This document shows positions 44,271 to 55,431 of a DNA stretch of 64,000 nucleotides, one piece after another; position 1 is the first letter of the stretch, and every line of letters starts with the position of its first letter. The notes under the pieces were generated by a model. That model had not been told where the DNA came from. It saw only the letters and a list, made by a program, of their open reading frames with translations, and searched no databases. The DNA is from Apoda limacodes. Lineage: Eukaryota; Arthropoda; Insecta; Lepidoptera; Limacodidae. Both the position numbers and the translations under genes were made by a program. The stretch spans positions 27,213,153 to 27,277,152 of the forward strand of contig OX291545.1 of assembly GCA_946406115.1 (NCBI GenBank), in the 5' to 3' direction.

Positions 44271-44995
44271 ACTAGCTTAAGCTAGCGGGTCCGGCAGCCC
44301 TAAATTTTGGTTATCCGCGGCGTGGGATTCTTACGGCAACAGTATAATTATACTAAAGAAGTTTGTTAAAGCAAGCTATAGCTGTAGCGATGGTTAGTTC
44401 GTGGAATTCGGCTATAGTTACTCCCGCAGGAACGTTTGGATTTTCCAGGATAAAAAAGCCTATTTCCTTCGCCATATCTTAAGCTATCGCTGTGCCAAAC
44501 TTTAGCTCAATTGGATGCTACATTGCGGCAGGATTTTATAAAAACATTATTGTTATTCCCGCAGGAATTTTTGAATTTTCCGGGATGAAAAATAGCCCTT
44601 GTCCTCTCCCGGGACTCAAACTATCTCCATACCAATTTCATCTACATCGGTTCAGCGGTCCCGATCCATCCAAGTGGTTGAAACAATCAAACATCCAAAC
44701 TTTCGCATTAATTATATTAATGGGATAACTGGTAAATAATCACTATTTATGCTACACCCGCCCTAAATTATGTTATCGGCGTGGAACCCCTTAATTACAC
44801 GTATACTAATGAAGTTTGCTTTAGCAAGCTATAAATCGTTTAAGTTCGGTTATAGTTATTTCCGCTGGAACTTTTGAATTTTTTGGGTTAAAAACTATCT
44901 TATGTCCTTCCCCGGGCTCAAACTGTCTCCATACCAAATTACATCTAAATCGGTTCAGCGCTTCAAGCGTTTATAATTAGCATTTATAATATTAG
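44271..44995 (+). repeat. Two tandem copies of an arthropod dispersed repeat
   Basis: Copy 1 (44271-44720) opens ACTAGCTTAAGCTAGCGGG, and copy 2 (about 44745-44995) lacks that start. Both contain CGGCGTGG, AGTTTG then AAGCAAGCTATA, TTCGGYTATAGTTA, TCAAACTATCTCCATACCAA (copy 2 TCAAACTGTCTCC) and ATCGGTTCAGCG, and end near TATAATATTAGTAAG or its equivalent. Copy 1 has an internal duplication of the 'ccgcaggaa' segment. The 78-codon frame at 44492-44728 is a translation of the repeat. Confidence 0.7.
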
Positions 44996-44999
44996 TAAG

Positions 45000-45655
45000 C
45001 ACAACTAATACCTGACAGCTAAGATATATCATTACAGAAACTATACATAACATCTGATGAATCTGCGCCCTAATAAGGCAGCGTCCATGTCCTATGGTCA
45101 TCTAATCTCATCCCTCAGTTAGAGCATAACGACTTCGCAATCATAATGGCTGCGAATGTGTCATACGTGACAATGTCGTTTACCACAATACGAGGCCTTA
45201 CCTTTAATTACCTATTGACTACACAGATCCATACTATGTATTGAACTGTTCAGCGTAACTCGGTGCTTCCTGCTAAAATGACGAATCGTCACCTTAATTT
45301 CAAAGGACTTACCGGGCCTATCTTGGACAACTGATCGTTAAACTAATAGAAAAAAGAAACACAGCGGCGTCCCGATTGTATTTATTCAAATGATGACAGT
45401 ATCATTTACAGTTTTACGGTAGCTAGTCTTTCTACTTCCTTATATCCTACAGTATCTATGAATTCAATTAATATGGTTGTAAAATTCGTCTATCGAAAAC
45501 GGTTTACTAAGTTAAGCAAGGACATGGAATGGCCCTTTTTCTGATTTCCTCGAGATTCGGAGGACACGCTAAGCCGTCGAGTCGGTCCTGGTTGTTTTAA
45601 GCTAAGACAGAACCTTATAAGTGAAAAATTAAATAATTAAAAATTTTGACAGTTG
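45000..45655. other. Stretch of mixed composition without recognised genes
   Basis: Less AT-rich around 45040-45330, but no open frame, splice pair or known repeat could be supported. Confidence 0.4.
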
Positions 45656-45659
45656 ATTG

Positions 45660-45757
45660 GCCACTAGCACGACAACGTCGCACTGGGTCAGCATGGTGGA
45701 CTATGACCTAAGCCTCCTTTCTCTAAGGAGAAGTCTGTACCCAGCGGCGTTGACAAA
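45660..45757 (+). mobile_element. SINE 3' fragment, same family as 27.6 kb
   Basis: CGTCGCACTGGGTCAGCATG, GTGGACTATGACCTAAGCC and AGGAGAAGTCTGTACCCAG correspond in order to the 3' half of the SINE at 27563-27882. The promoter half is absent. Confidence 0.55.
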
Positions 45758-45839
45758 TAACGTGTTTAGCTACAAATTAGGTTATATAGATGTCTTCAGA
45801 CATTGTTACTAAAAACTATGTTTTATTTATCCCAAGTTT

Positions 45840-45985
45840 TATGCATGTCATAAATATTTGATAAATAAAAACTTTTTAACAAGACTAAAACTAAAAAGGT
45901 AAAGATAATTACTTATATCCATTGATATTTTTTTGTTTATATCAATGCTTATTTCCGAAAATCTGATCTGAATTGCGAACAAATG
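45840..45985 (+). repeat. Second copy of the 165-265 repeat, with inserted palindrome
   Basis: Shares CTTTTTAACAA, AAAAAGGTAAAGATAATTACTTAT and AAAATCTGATCTGA with 165-265. Between these lies an extra CATTGATA...TATCAATG, a perfect 8-bp inverted repeat around a T-rich loop (about 45920-45945), absent from the first copy. Confidence 0.6.
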
Positions 45986-46606
45986 ACGCGCGTATAGACC
46001 GCGAAAATACGCCGTTTTTATGCAAATTTTGTGGCTAAACTATAGCATCTAAAGCATTGATAAAATTATATGTTATAAAACTTGCTTTTGTCTAGTGCAT
46101 TACCTTACTGAATGATTTTCATTTATTGTATTTAATGCAATAAAAAATCTGGAAGTGACCGTCGTTTCAACACTTGTGCAAATTTTTAAAGCGTGTTTTG
46201 CATTTGCTTGTAATGAAAGTTGGTTAAATAATTATAATAGCTTGTTATCTAGTGCATAGACTCTTTGTAGCGAAAAGTCAAAAAATGTGACTACAAAACG
46301 GTAATAACGTTAAATTCCATACAAAAAATTTTAAGTTTCAAGGCGTCATTACGGTATAAATTACTTAAGAAGTATATAACATATATATCTCATAGTAATG
46401 TATATGACATTATCTATTGATTTATAGTACATTTACATACACAACGTTAGAATTACGGAAATTAGCTTTCTGGCCTATATCGCCCTCTTTTCGTGTTCTA
46501 CGCAAATGGTCACAGAGGAGTGGCAGCGTTCACTCTAGAGCCTAGACAGAGACGAAAGTGGCTGTACTATCTACATGTAGTTATAATGCTATTTATATTT
46601 CTAAGA

Positions 46607-46835
46607 AGGGGGCGTCCATAAATTAAGCGAGGCGATTTTTCGACGCCCCCTTCCCCCTTGGGAAACGTTCCAAAAACGTGCTACTTTGAGGCGTTCTTAT
46701 AGCTGAGATAATTATTATTATGTAGGATATTTTTACACAGTTTTCTTGAAATTCTACTGTTTAATATTGTGTAATGCTGTTTTAGAAAGATAAAATTACG
46801 TGATAAGTGGCGAAATCCCCCTCCCCCCCAGTGAG
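46607..46835 (+). mobile_element. GGGGGCGTCCATAAATTA-type MITE fragment
   Basis: AGGGGGCGTCCATAAATTAA, a GACGCCCCCTTCCCCC block and, near the end, CGAAATCCCCCTCCCCCCCA match a repeat pattern common in insects, whose ends are GGGGGCGTCCATAAATTACG-like inverted repeats. The far terminus is not clearly preserved. Confidence 0.5.
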
Positions 46836-46997
46836 ATTGGGTGAGATACTTTAATTTTCATTCCAGTCATGGGAAACCTGCCGGGGCATAAAAATCTCAG
46901 TATATTATTACCCTACAAACCATTATTATCATATCAATCATAGTAACTAACACAAACCTTATCGATAAGAAACCGTGTTGACTCCTACAACGCAAAC

Positions 46998-47779
46998 GCA
47001 AACAAGCTGACGAATGTGTTTGCAAATTATATAAATAGTAATAGTAGTGTAAAAGAATTAGCGATGCTAATGCGTTTACTTTCGATCAGATTGCATACTG
47101 CCAGAGAATAAAAGTGGGATTATTAGTCACAGTAAAGGCTAGTAAAGGTGGGTCTCCACTGAAAGCTATATAGGTTATGTGTACCCAATACGTTAACCCG
47201 TTTAATGTTCGACCAAATTACAGACGGCCACCGTTTTTTGTGTTTTCAATTAATTAATCCTTTCGGCCTATTCTTAAGCCATAAAATAAAATACAAAAAA
47301 AAATGCAAACCCTTCCTCTGTTTTATATTAATGTCTAGATAACAGGTACCTACTCAATCGGTAAACTGCCACCTGTCCAAAGTTTGGTCATTTGGAGTCG
47401 AGTTGAATTCGCATAGCAAACAAGCTGACAAATGTGTGTGCAAATTATACAAATAGTGGTTGTGAAAGAATTATCGATGCTAACCCGTTTATTTTCGATC
47501 AAATCGCGTACTGACCGAGAATAAAAGTGGGATTATTAGTCACAGTAAAGGCTAATAAAGGTGGGTCTCCACTGAAAGCTATATAGGTAATGTGTACCTA
47601 ATAAGTTATTCTATTCAATGTTCATCCAGATTACAGGCACTCACAGTTTTCTGTGTTTTAAATTAATTAATCAGTTCTGCCTATTCTTAAGCAATAAAGT
47701 AAAATAAACATAAACGAAAATGCAAACCTTTCCTTTGTATTATATTAATGTACCTGCCCATAGTGTGGTCGGTCGTGTG
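46998..47779 (+). repeat. 418-bp tandem duplication (copies 1 and 2)
   Basis: Copy 1 starts at 46998 and copy 2 at 47416, both with GCAAACAAGCTGAC. They share ATAAAAGTGGGATTATTAGTCACAG, AAGGTGGGTCTCCACTGAAAGC and AATTAATTAATC, with roughly 85% similarity by eye. Copy 2 is broken near its end by the hAT element; its remaining end, GTCATTTGGACTCAAATTGATCGTGCATAGCAA, lies at 48577-48612 and begins a third partial unit. Confidence 0.85.
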
Positions 47780-48570
47780 TAGGGGTGTCCACTTCGAAAA
47801 AATCACGAAGTTTTTTTCGATGCGATATATCGGAACTGAGCATCGATGTATCCCGATGTATCGGTTAGAAACATCGATGTTTTCTGAAAATCGAGTACTT
47901 TTTCTACACATACACATACACATTAGATCACAAAGCTATAGCCGCCCTCTGACACGCCATGCAAACATCTATTTTTAATTATATAGGGTAATGTCACCAA
48001 TAAATGAACAATTAAGAGTTTTTGACAACTTGAATGGCGTTTTTCATACAAACCATCGCTCATTCGAATGTAGTTTATTCAAAAAACTAATAATATTGAG
48101 AATAATCTTTATTATAGTATTATTATTATAAAAGTTACAAATTAAATAGCAATCATCTACAATTATGGACACTCCGGAATTAATGTCCTATTTCCAGTGT
48201 TCCTTTGACAGACTTTGCAAAAAAAAAGTTTATTTAAACGTTTCCGTTTCAGTCTATTTCGTTGTTGGTTGACGATTTGTGCCGCTTCAGAAAACAAACG
48301 TATAGGACTGAAGTTCCTACCATGGTTAAGTATTTGAAAGCAACTGTATGAAGTTCAGGAAGCTGAATCTTGAGATTATTCAAAATTTCTAATGAGTTCT
48401 TATTAAATCTACCTACAATTGCCTTTAAATTAACTGATTATCATCGATTCGATGTTTTATCAAAATACATCGATTGTATCAATAGCTTATCAAAACATCG
48501 GAGCAATTCGATGTATCGTATTGCAAACATCGAGTGATATCGATACATCGATGTATATCGAATATCCCTA
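47780..48570 (-). mobile_element. hAT element, internally deleted, with 8-bp TSD
   Basis: A 791-bp element lies between exact 8-bp duplications GTCGTGTG (47772-47779 and 48571-48578). Its termini are TAGGGGTGTCC and, reverse-complemented, TAGGGATATTC. Both subterminal regions are packed with ATCGATGTATCG-like repeats (47815-47890 and 48440-48560), likely transposase-binding sites. Removing the element restores TGTGGTCGGTCGTGTG|GTCATTTGGACT, aligning with TTTGGTCATTTGGAGTCGAG of copy 1 of the host duplication. A transposase C-terminal relic sits in the middle on the minus strand. Overlapping frames at 47687-47978 are readings of the terminal repeats. Confidence 0.9.
48188..48412 (-). pseudogene. 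hAT transposase C-terminal dimerisation region
   Basis: The minus strand from about 48412 reads NSLEILNNLKIQLPELH, then VAFKYLTMVGTSV. After a frame change near 48306 it continues IRLFSEAAQIVNQQRNRL and LNKLFFLQSL before a stop at 48188-48190. The hallmark of the hAT C-terminal dimerisation domain, Y(L)...TSVPSER.FS.A..IV...RNRL....L..L.FL, is plainly recognisable. The BED finger and catalytic core are missing. The frameshift sits where ..SVPSERLFSEA should be continuous, so the element is dead and could only move with a transposase supplied in trans. Confidence 0.85.
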
Positions 48571-48619
48571 GTCGTGTGGTCATTTGGACTCAAATTGATC
48601 GTGCATAGCAAGTCGCGTC

Positions 48620-51600
48620 TCGTAGCCGGGGCGCCGCCGCCGCCACCGCCAGGGCCAGCTTACTTATCGCAAACCCTCAAGATTTATGCACGTCATAAAC
48701 TTGAAGCATATCGCTCGATAATACGCCTGGCTCCCCTTGAAAGACGACAAGAACGTGACTAAGGCGATACCTCATGCAATTCAGTCATCATTATCATTTG
48801 GTAATTTGTTATTGTAATTGAATAAATTTCTTGCATCGATATAAAGTCAACTTTTAGTAATATATGATCATTATTTATGCAACACAATCGTCTTTGATTT
48901 ATTTTATTACGTACCTATTATTTAAAAAGGTAGGTTTCATTCATTTTCAGTACATTAATAACCATTTGTTATACACCTAAGCAGATAATATCCGTTATCA
49001 TTAATTAAATTCTCAATGTTGGATGTCAACATTTTGACGCCTAAAAACTATGATAGATTTTGTTGCCCACTTCCTATAAGGAGATGAATTAGGCTTTTTA
49101 AAATATAATAAAACTTAGTTCATTTCTTAAATAATGGCACAGCAATTAATATTGTGAGTAATACTCACATAATTAAATTCTGCGAAAACATGACTTTTTG
49201 CTATATTATAATTATTATTCCATCTTTGTAAAGCGTAATTGGTGGTAAAGAAGGTGGTGGTGGTGGTAAAAAAGGTCTTGCTTATTTGAAAATCTTAAAA
49301 TGTATCTTAGACAAAGTTTTCTTAATGTCACGATGTAGCTAACACAGTGTGAAATAACCTTTAAAAATCCCCATCTATCTTTATATTAAAACAGTTTCCC
49401 TGACATACTACTTAGGCATATTTTCAGGTGAAATATTGAGAATTTAAACGAAAGCTATTCTTTCGGATTTCGTTAAGCGCAGAAGTAGAATTAAATATAA
49501 CAGTTGCGAAATCCCTGAACCAAGAATGTGCAATATGCATGTATATGTAACAAACAACACGTATTTAGAGGCTTTTTTTCCATTTTCATTTGGTACTACG
49601 CAGGCATAAAGGGTTACATTTGTTAGTAATTAGCGCTCGTGTGGGAAGGCGGTGTCTGAACGTCGTCGGTAATTTATGATTGTGCGAAAGTATGAGTGAA
49701 AAGCGGGCCTCGAGCGTCCACAGCTGCCACTGATGGTACTAAGCGGCGACCGGAATAGTTTCTGTTCAGCTTTTGTACACTCATCACGGTGCAAAAACAG
49801 ACAAGAGGTAATTTCGTATTTAGTCGTCACTTATTGTAATATTTACGATGCATTGTTATAATAATATTAATATTAGCACAAAAAATACCTAAATAATTTG
49901 TATATATTATAATCTAATGAATGCTAAAGCAACTAACTGGTAAGTGGTAAGCATTTTAGGGTAGGGTTACTAGATAACAGAAGTTTTTCTGATTTACGGT
50001 ACTTTGGCTTTTTGTCAGGGAAACAGGGAAAACTCAAAATATCAGAGAAACCAGCTAAACTTAAGGAAAATTTGTAAGGAAAAATATAAGTTATAATAAT
50101 TTTCTGTGTTTTCAATAAGGTTGTATATTCCTAAACAATTTTATAGTCACTACGTAAGTACATACCTATCTATCATGCGTGCCTGACCAATTTTAAATCA
50201 AATTATAAGCTGCTATTTGTACTGCAAATATATTTTATCAAATAGATAACTACATAATTTAAATTTAAAATGATCCTTTTTCCGCCGCATTGCCCTGTTG
50301 AAAGTCAACAATATATGGATTCTAAAAACAATTTTAAAGTAAAATATTAACCTTTAAGGATTACGTAGTAATTGTTGAAAATTGACCGTTAGCGAGTCGA
50401 CACCTATTTTTCTTGTCACTACAAACAATTACCTAGTAAGTAAACGTTTGGCGAACATCTGTGAGAACGCATTACTGGCTGTTTAAAATAGTAAAAGACC
50501 TTTGTCCGGTATCGCAGGAATCAATAAACTAGTGGTTACCTAATTGACCATTAACACGAATGCAAGGACCGTTTTAATTTGTGTGAAATAATTGTATTTT
50601 CTTTTCTTATGTGTAAGTACTTACATGTTATTGGATTTTTTATTTGATAAGTTGAAAATCGGTGTTTATATTAGAGGAGAGTTGGCAATTCGCGGTCAAT
50701 AATTCCGTGCATCACAAATATTACAGAAAGTTTGCGAACACACTCTACATCTCACGCTTTTACTATCAGTTCATTACGATATATAAACTGTGACGTTCAC
50801 AGGAGTATAGTGCACGCTCAAAAAAATACCATATTTTGACTATTATTTTCAGAGTTTCTTCAGTATTGTGTATTCTGTAGCCTGTAAATTAATAATAATA
50901 ATTTCTTTATTTCTCCTTACAATTTTAGACATAGACTAGGTATATGCTAAGATATTAAATTAGATTAAGTAGTCTAACGTAGTTTATTATGCTATCTATA
51001 TCTATAATAATGATAAGCCTTTTTTAATACGTAAATAAGCTTAAATATTAGCGACGGCCCAAAGAGGTGCTGTGTGAAGAATGTTTCTGATTTTTTTTTT
51101 TAAATAGAAAATATTTTTTTTGTGCAATGTAAGTAATAAAAAAACCGATCAAGTTCGAGTCGGACCGAGGGCTCCGTACAAACTTATTATATTATGTAAA
51201 CCGGACTCAGAATCTGTTTGCAATTCGTGTAAACAAAAATGACCTTGACACGCGTCTTTCGCTTTGTTAGTCTATGCAACATATACGTAAATACGTATAA
51301 TATTTCTCATTGTAAATTTGAAATTTTGCAGATTTTAGGTTTAATCAGTGTCGTGATTTCAAAACCAGTTAAAGAATGTGACAATAAAGGTAATCATGTG
51401 AGTATTTTAATGAATTATAATTAAATTACCAGAAAAAGTTAACATTAAGTAAAGTTAGGTTATGTTTACAAGATTTCCATAGAGATTTTGAGTCAGGTTT
51501 AGATAGATCTTCCATCAGAGATCAAGTCACACAGGTTTGCCTTAATTATCAGTTTTTGATTTTTTTCGTTTATTTTTGATTTTGCTTTCTGCTAAATTTT

Positions 51601-52025
51601 ATGATTTTAGGTCAACGGGAAGTACCCCATGGGTTTTGATTTTTTGTCACAATATGCGACAACAATAACCGTATTTTGGGCGTCTTGTTTTTATTGCACT
51701 GACTTAGAACTTTGTTTTTTTTACTATTAGACTTTACTATTAACTAAGTTTTTACTATTTGATATTAATTTCAACTTGATACCGCCAATATCAAAAATTA
51801 TACCAAAATTAACAAATTTCGGTTTTTTTGGATATTTGTAATGGAAGACCTTGGTAAGTGTCAAATATTATGATTCTAGGTCAACGGGTAGTACCCCATA
51901 GGTTCTGATTTATTTGTTAATGACAGAATATGCGACAAAAATGGCAATATTTTAGGCGTATTTTTGTATTGCTTTGATTTTTTTACAGCTTCAAGAGACC
52001 TTCGTATTTGATATTAATTTCAAAT
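48620..52025. other. Long AT-rich stretch without recognised genes
   Basis: A GC-richer segment at 49630-49812 ends with ACAGACAAGAG/GTAATTTC, a possible splice donor, and could be a 5' exon; no coding sequence of length supports it. A TATA-like GATATATAAAC lies at about 50778. Repeat pieces: 51140-51182 (GTTCGAGTCGG...CTCCGTAC) and 51480-52020 (two degraded copies of a block with GGTCAACGGG.AGTACCCCAT and ATATGCGACAA.AAT). Confidence 0.35.
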
Positions 52026-52027
52026 CA

Positions 52028-52685
52028 CCGTAGCCTATGGACGCTTGCAATACCAGGGGCATCATTTACGCGTTTGTCGACCCTTCAAAAATCCGATAAC
52101 TTCTTTCTTACAGAACTCAATACCAAAACCTTGGCAGGGAGCTCATTCCACAACCCAAGTGTTCGCAGGAGGAAGTTTCTCTGAAACCGCACTGTACGTG
52201 ACCATTTCGGTTCTAAAGTGTGAGAATGAATTCCCTGCCGACAGGTGCGATACTAAAAAGAAGCCGTGGGCATCTTTTTGAACAATTCCTCAGAACACAT
52301 CCCATTTTACAAGCGGTAGAAAACACACAGAGAGACAAAGTCTGTCCTCCGACTTAAGGGCTCGATACGGCAAGTGAGCCCGTAAGCGTTTGCCCCGACG
52401 TGAAGCACTGCTTCGCACTGTTGTGTACACGAAGTTTTTTAGACCCCAGCTTCAACTTGTCTTGCAAATAATCTCGGAACTAAACATCGTTGGAGATGTC
52501 AACACCAACGATCCCAATGCCTTCGGAGATGGAGAGGGAAGTGTTCTGAAATTGTGGGATCACAGTAAATGGGGTTTTCCTAGCCATAAACGCGCAGACT
52601 TGTTGAATCGGACTAAGTTTTCCCGTCCCCAGTCAGAAACTTGGGGCAGAGTGGTCTCGATTTAAGACACAAGTTCACACTTTCC
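52028..52685 (-). pseudogene. LINE fragment: post-RT region, C-terminus and 3' end
   Basis: Minus-strand reading from 52685 gives VSDWGRENLVRFNKSA, then frames with SPKALGSLVLTSPTMFSSEI (C-terminal to the reverse transcriptase palm). After a deletion it reads YRALKSEDRLCLSVCV, FYRL, CSEELFKK, EPKWSRTVRFQRNFLLRTLG and LWNELPAKV. The RTVRFQRNFLLRT..LWNELPA block is a well-conserved LINE C-terminus in Lepidoptera. At least four frame changes and stops are present. The same family occurs in the opposite orientation at 61803-62090. Forward frames at 52045-52281 and 52390-52665 are shadows. Confidence 0.75.
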
Positions 52686-52991
52686 CTCCACAACGGAACG
52701 AGGTATGTTTGCACGACCCGTGTAATAAGCGTCTCCAGTACTGTCATCTGCAAAACTAAAGTGATCCTTTTAGGGTTCCTTTTTTCTTTCTGTGGTCCGA
52801 AACCCTAAAAATAAAATTTAATTAAGTACCAAAAAAATAACTTTTTCCTACATCATTTGTTGTAAAAACACATCATAATAAATTTTGCCCTTGCTTTCAA
52901 AGCATAAGTAGGTACCTCAGATCTGTTAAATTTGGCCACAAATAAAAATAAACAACCGTTTTTTTGTAGAAAAATATATGTAGTAAAAAGT

Positions 52992-53016
52992 TATAATAAT
53001 AATAATAATAATAATA
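52992..53016. repeat. (TTA)n microsatellite tail of the LINE
   Basis: About eight AAT/ATA units on the plus strand, directly at the 3' end (in element orientation) of the LINE at 52990-55805. Confidence 0.85.
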
Positions 53017-53331
53017 TTGCGCATATAGAATACAAAACAATTAAAACAATAAAAGTAATAACAAAGTGGCGGTCTTATCGCTAATGAGCGATCTCTTCCA
53101 GACAACCTTTGGGTAGAGGAGACTTTATAAAATTATTGAGTAGAATGTGCTAACTGAAACTTAACAATATAAGAAAAAAAAAACAGTAAAATAATATATA
53201 CATTTATAGCAATATCTAAATTTATATACATATGAATAATAAATAATAATAATACGTACATACATCTAAACAAAATAAATATATATATATCAAATAAAAA
53301 TAAATGAATACATACACAAACTACATACATC

Positions 53332-54163
53332 TTAAATAATATAGATGAATAAACAGTGTTGATGAGACACTTTAATTTTTAAGTAATGTGTGATTACGAG
53401 ATTTTTAAATATTCTTAAAGTTTGTGCTTTTTTGACATCAAAGGGTAAACTATTCCATAGCCTTGTGGCTGTGACAGTGAATGAGTCATTATATGCTTGC
53501 GAATAATGTGTTGGGGTTTTTATCATCATGTTTGTAGTGGCGCGATGAGCTGTAGACCCTATAAAATTGAAACGCTCTTTCAAGTATAACGGAGTAGACG
53601 GATTGAACAGTACGTTGTAGAGAAGAAACAGAAAATGAGTATTCCGACGAAGGCGAATTGGGAGCCACTTGAGTTTTAATCGAAATTCGGATATATGATA
53701 ATATTTACGTAAACCAAATATGTATCTAATACATAGGTTCTGGAGTCGCTCAAGCTTATTTAATTGCTCCTCAGTGAGGTCAAGATAGCTAGCATCCGCA
53801 TAATCAAGGACAGGTAGCAGTAGCGATTTAGCCAGTGCAATTTTAGTGGCAATGAGCAAGAAGTTACGCAATCTGCTAATAGATTTAGCTGTAGCAAATA
53901 TTTTTCTGCTAACTTCTTTTAATTGTGGTTCCCACGAAAATTTTTGGTCTATGATGATGCCCAAGTTTTTTACAGCCTCGCTATATGGAATGACTGTTCC
54001 ATTAATACTCACTTTAGGAAGATTTTGTAAATTAATCTTAGATATCATTCTTGAACTAACCACAATGATAAGTTGCGTTTTATTTAGATTTACGTTTAGA
54101 CCGTAAGAGGTACTCCAATCCATAATGCGAACAAGATCGTTATTTATAATCGCAACTGCACTT
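53332..54163 (-). pseudogene. LINE thumb and C-terminal domain
   Basis: After the slippage point the frame continues VSELRSAVAIINNDLVRIMD, then (Met at 54123) WSTSYGLNVNLNKTQLII, NLGIIIDQKFSW, SLLLPVLDYAD, LERLQNLCIRYIFGL and HRATTNMMIK, ending with LWNSLPFDVKKA and a stop at 53332. The W....L..N..KT.L.......V..LG..ID..L.W order is the usual RT-to-thumb region, and LWNSLP is the conserved C-terminal signature. At 263 residues from the Met this is the longest intact piece of the element. The 53846-54106 plus frame is its shadow. Confidence 0.9.
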
Positions 54164-54164
54164 C

Positions 54165-54600
54165 TTAGTTCACTAACTGCAGCCTGAGTATATATATTTG
54201 AAGATCGTCTGCATATAGATAGTAAAGAGAAGATAAATTAGATGTTATATTATTAATGAAAATAGCAAAGAGAAGTGGAGACAACACGCCACCTTGCAGG
54301 ACACCAGCATTGGTGTAGCACCAAGTAGAGAAGGAATCATCTACCTTAATCCGCTGCCGGCGCCCACGCAAGTAACTTTGAAACCAGTCGATTGCTGTTG
54401 GAGATATGTTAAGAGAACTTAAAAGTGAAAGTAGTATATCAAAGTCAACAGTGTTAAAGGCGTTGCTAAAATCTAATAGTGTTAGCACTGTGACTTTTCT
54501 GTTTTCTATACCGAGACAAATGTCATCAGAGATTTTGACAAGTGCAGTAACCGTACTATGTTCAGGACGAAAACCAGATTGAAGGGGATTTAGTAAGTTA
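54165..54600 (-). pseudogene. LINE reverse transcriptase palm with YADD box
   Basis: From about 54600 the frame reads QSGFRPEHSTVTALVKISDD. From the Met at 54488 it reads LLDFSNAFNTVD (residues 4-15, first catalytic Asp), GVLQGGVLSPLLFAIFINN (62-80) and LYADD (91-95, the catalytic YADD box). All three RT palm motifs are intact. About five codons after YADD the frame is lost at an ATATATATA run (about 54188-54197): two extra bases there would account for the shift, consistent with dinucleotide slippage. The family is clearly non-LTR and the clade is probably CR1/Jockey. Confidence 0.9.
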
Positions 54601-55398
54601 TTTTTAGTGAGGAAATGAGACGATAATCGGAATAACAGACAGGATTTCCTTTTTTCGGCAAGGGAATAATTAATGAATCTTTCCAGGAACCTGGGAATTC
54701 GCCAGAGGCAATAGAGTGATTAAGGATATTTATGAGGATAGGAATAATAATGTCAAGGATAGGAAAGATCATGTTACGGCTAATGCAGTCAATCCCCACA
54801 GCGTTAGAAGATATAGCGATAATGCTCTTCTTAACATCACAATCAGAAAATCGACTAAGAAAAAACGGAGGAAAGTCAGGAGTTGGTTTTAAGGAATGTG
54901 AGTTCAGCGTATTTATTTTTTTCTTGCCTTCAATAGCAACATTGGAAGAAAAGTGTTGATTAAGAAGATTGATATCAATATCATGTGAAAGGGGAATACG
55001 ATTAGTCTTACCAACTCCTAATGACTTAAGAAATTTCCAGATTTTTGCTGGATCACCGTTTATAACGGATTTATGGATATAGCGTCGTTGTGTATCTCTA
55101 CACATTCTATTGCAGTGATTTCTCAGGAGTTTATACTTAGCAAGGTTGCTTTCACAAGGGTTGGTTTTAAATTTAACTTTAGCACGATTTCTTTTAACCA
55201 TCATCTGTTTAATTTCATCGGTAAGCCACTGTGCGAGTAGATTTTTTTTTTAATCATTCGAATTGGGGCATGGATGTCATAAAGGTCAGTAATTTTGACT
55301 TTGTTAAATAATAAAATTTTCTCATCAACTGAAGATGCTTTGATACCAGCGTCCCAATTTAACTTACTAGCGTCATCGCACAGTCGGTTCACATCCAT
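54590..55398 (-). pseudogene. LINE linker and start of reverse transcriptase
   Basis: Two minus frames joined by a shift near 55204. 55398-55201 is a helical linker (VDEKILLFNKVKITDLYDIH then APIRMIKKK). 55204-54590 holds KRNRAKVKFKTNP, WKFLKSLG and the RT fingers motif IPLPKKGNPVCYSDYRLIS, where the canonical YRPIS has Leu for Pro. A deletion of roughly 80 bases then fuses YRLIS to the next conserved block, whose NLLNPLQSGFRPEHST follows in another frame at about 54600-54550. The protein would be non-functional. Confidence 0.75.
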
Positions 55399-55431
55399 TC
55401 CACTAAAATTGCGTTGCTGAAGTATTCTTGA

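Noticed and set aside
48574..48762. 62-codon frame with a Pro-rich stretch (PPPPPP)
   Set aside because: The prolines come from a short GCC-repeat run; the frame starts in the hAT target duplication and host tandem repeat, and has no other support.
49630..49830. GC-richer segment with a possible splice donor as a 5' exon
   Set aside because: No coding stretch longer than a dozen codons follows a plausible start, and no promoter element is decisive; noted only as a possibility in the region description.
52390..52665. 91-codon plus-strand open frame
   Set aside because: It is antisense to the LINE coding remnant at 52028-52685, which has recognisable conserved blocks.
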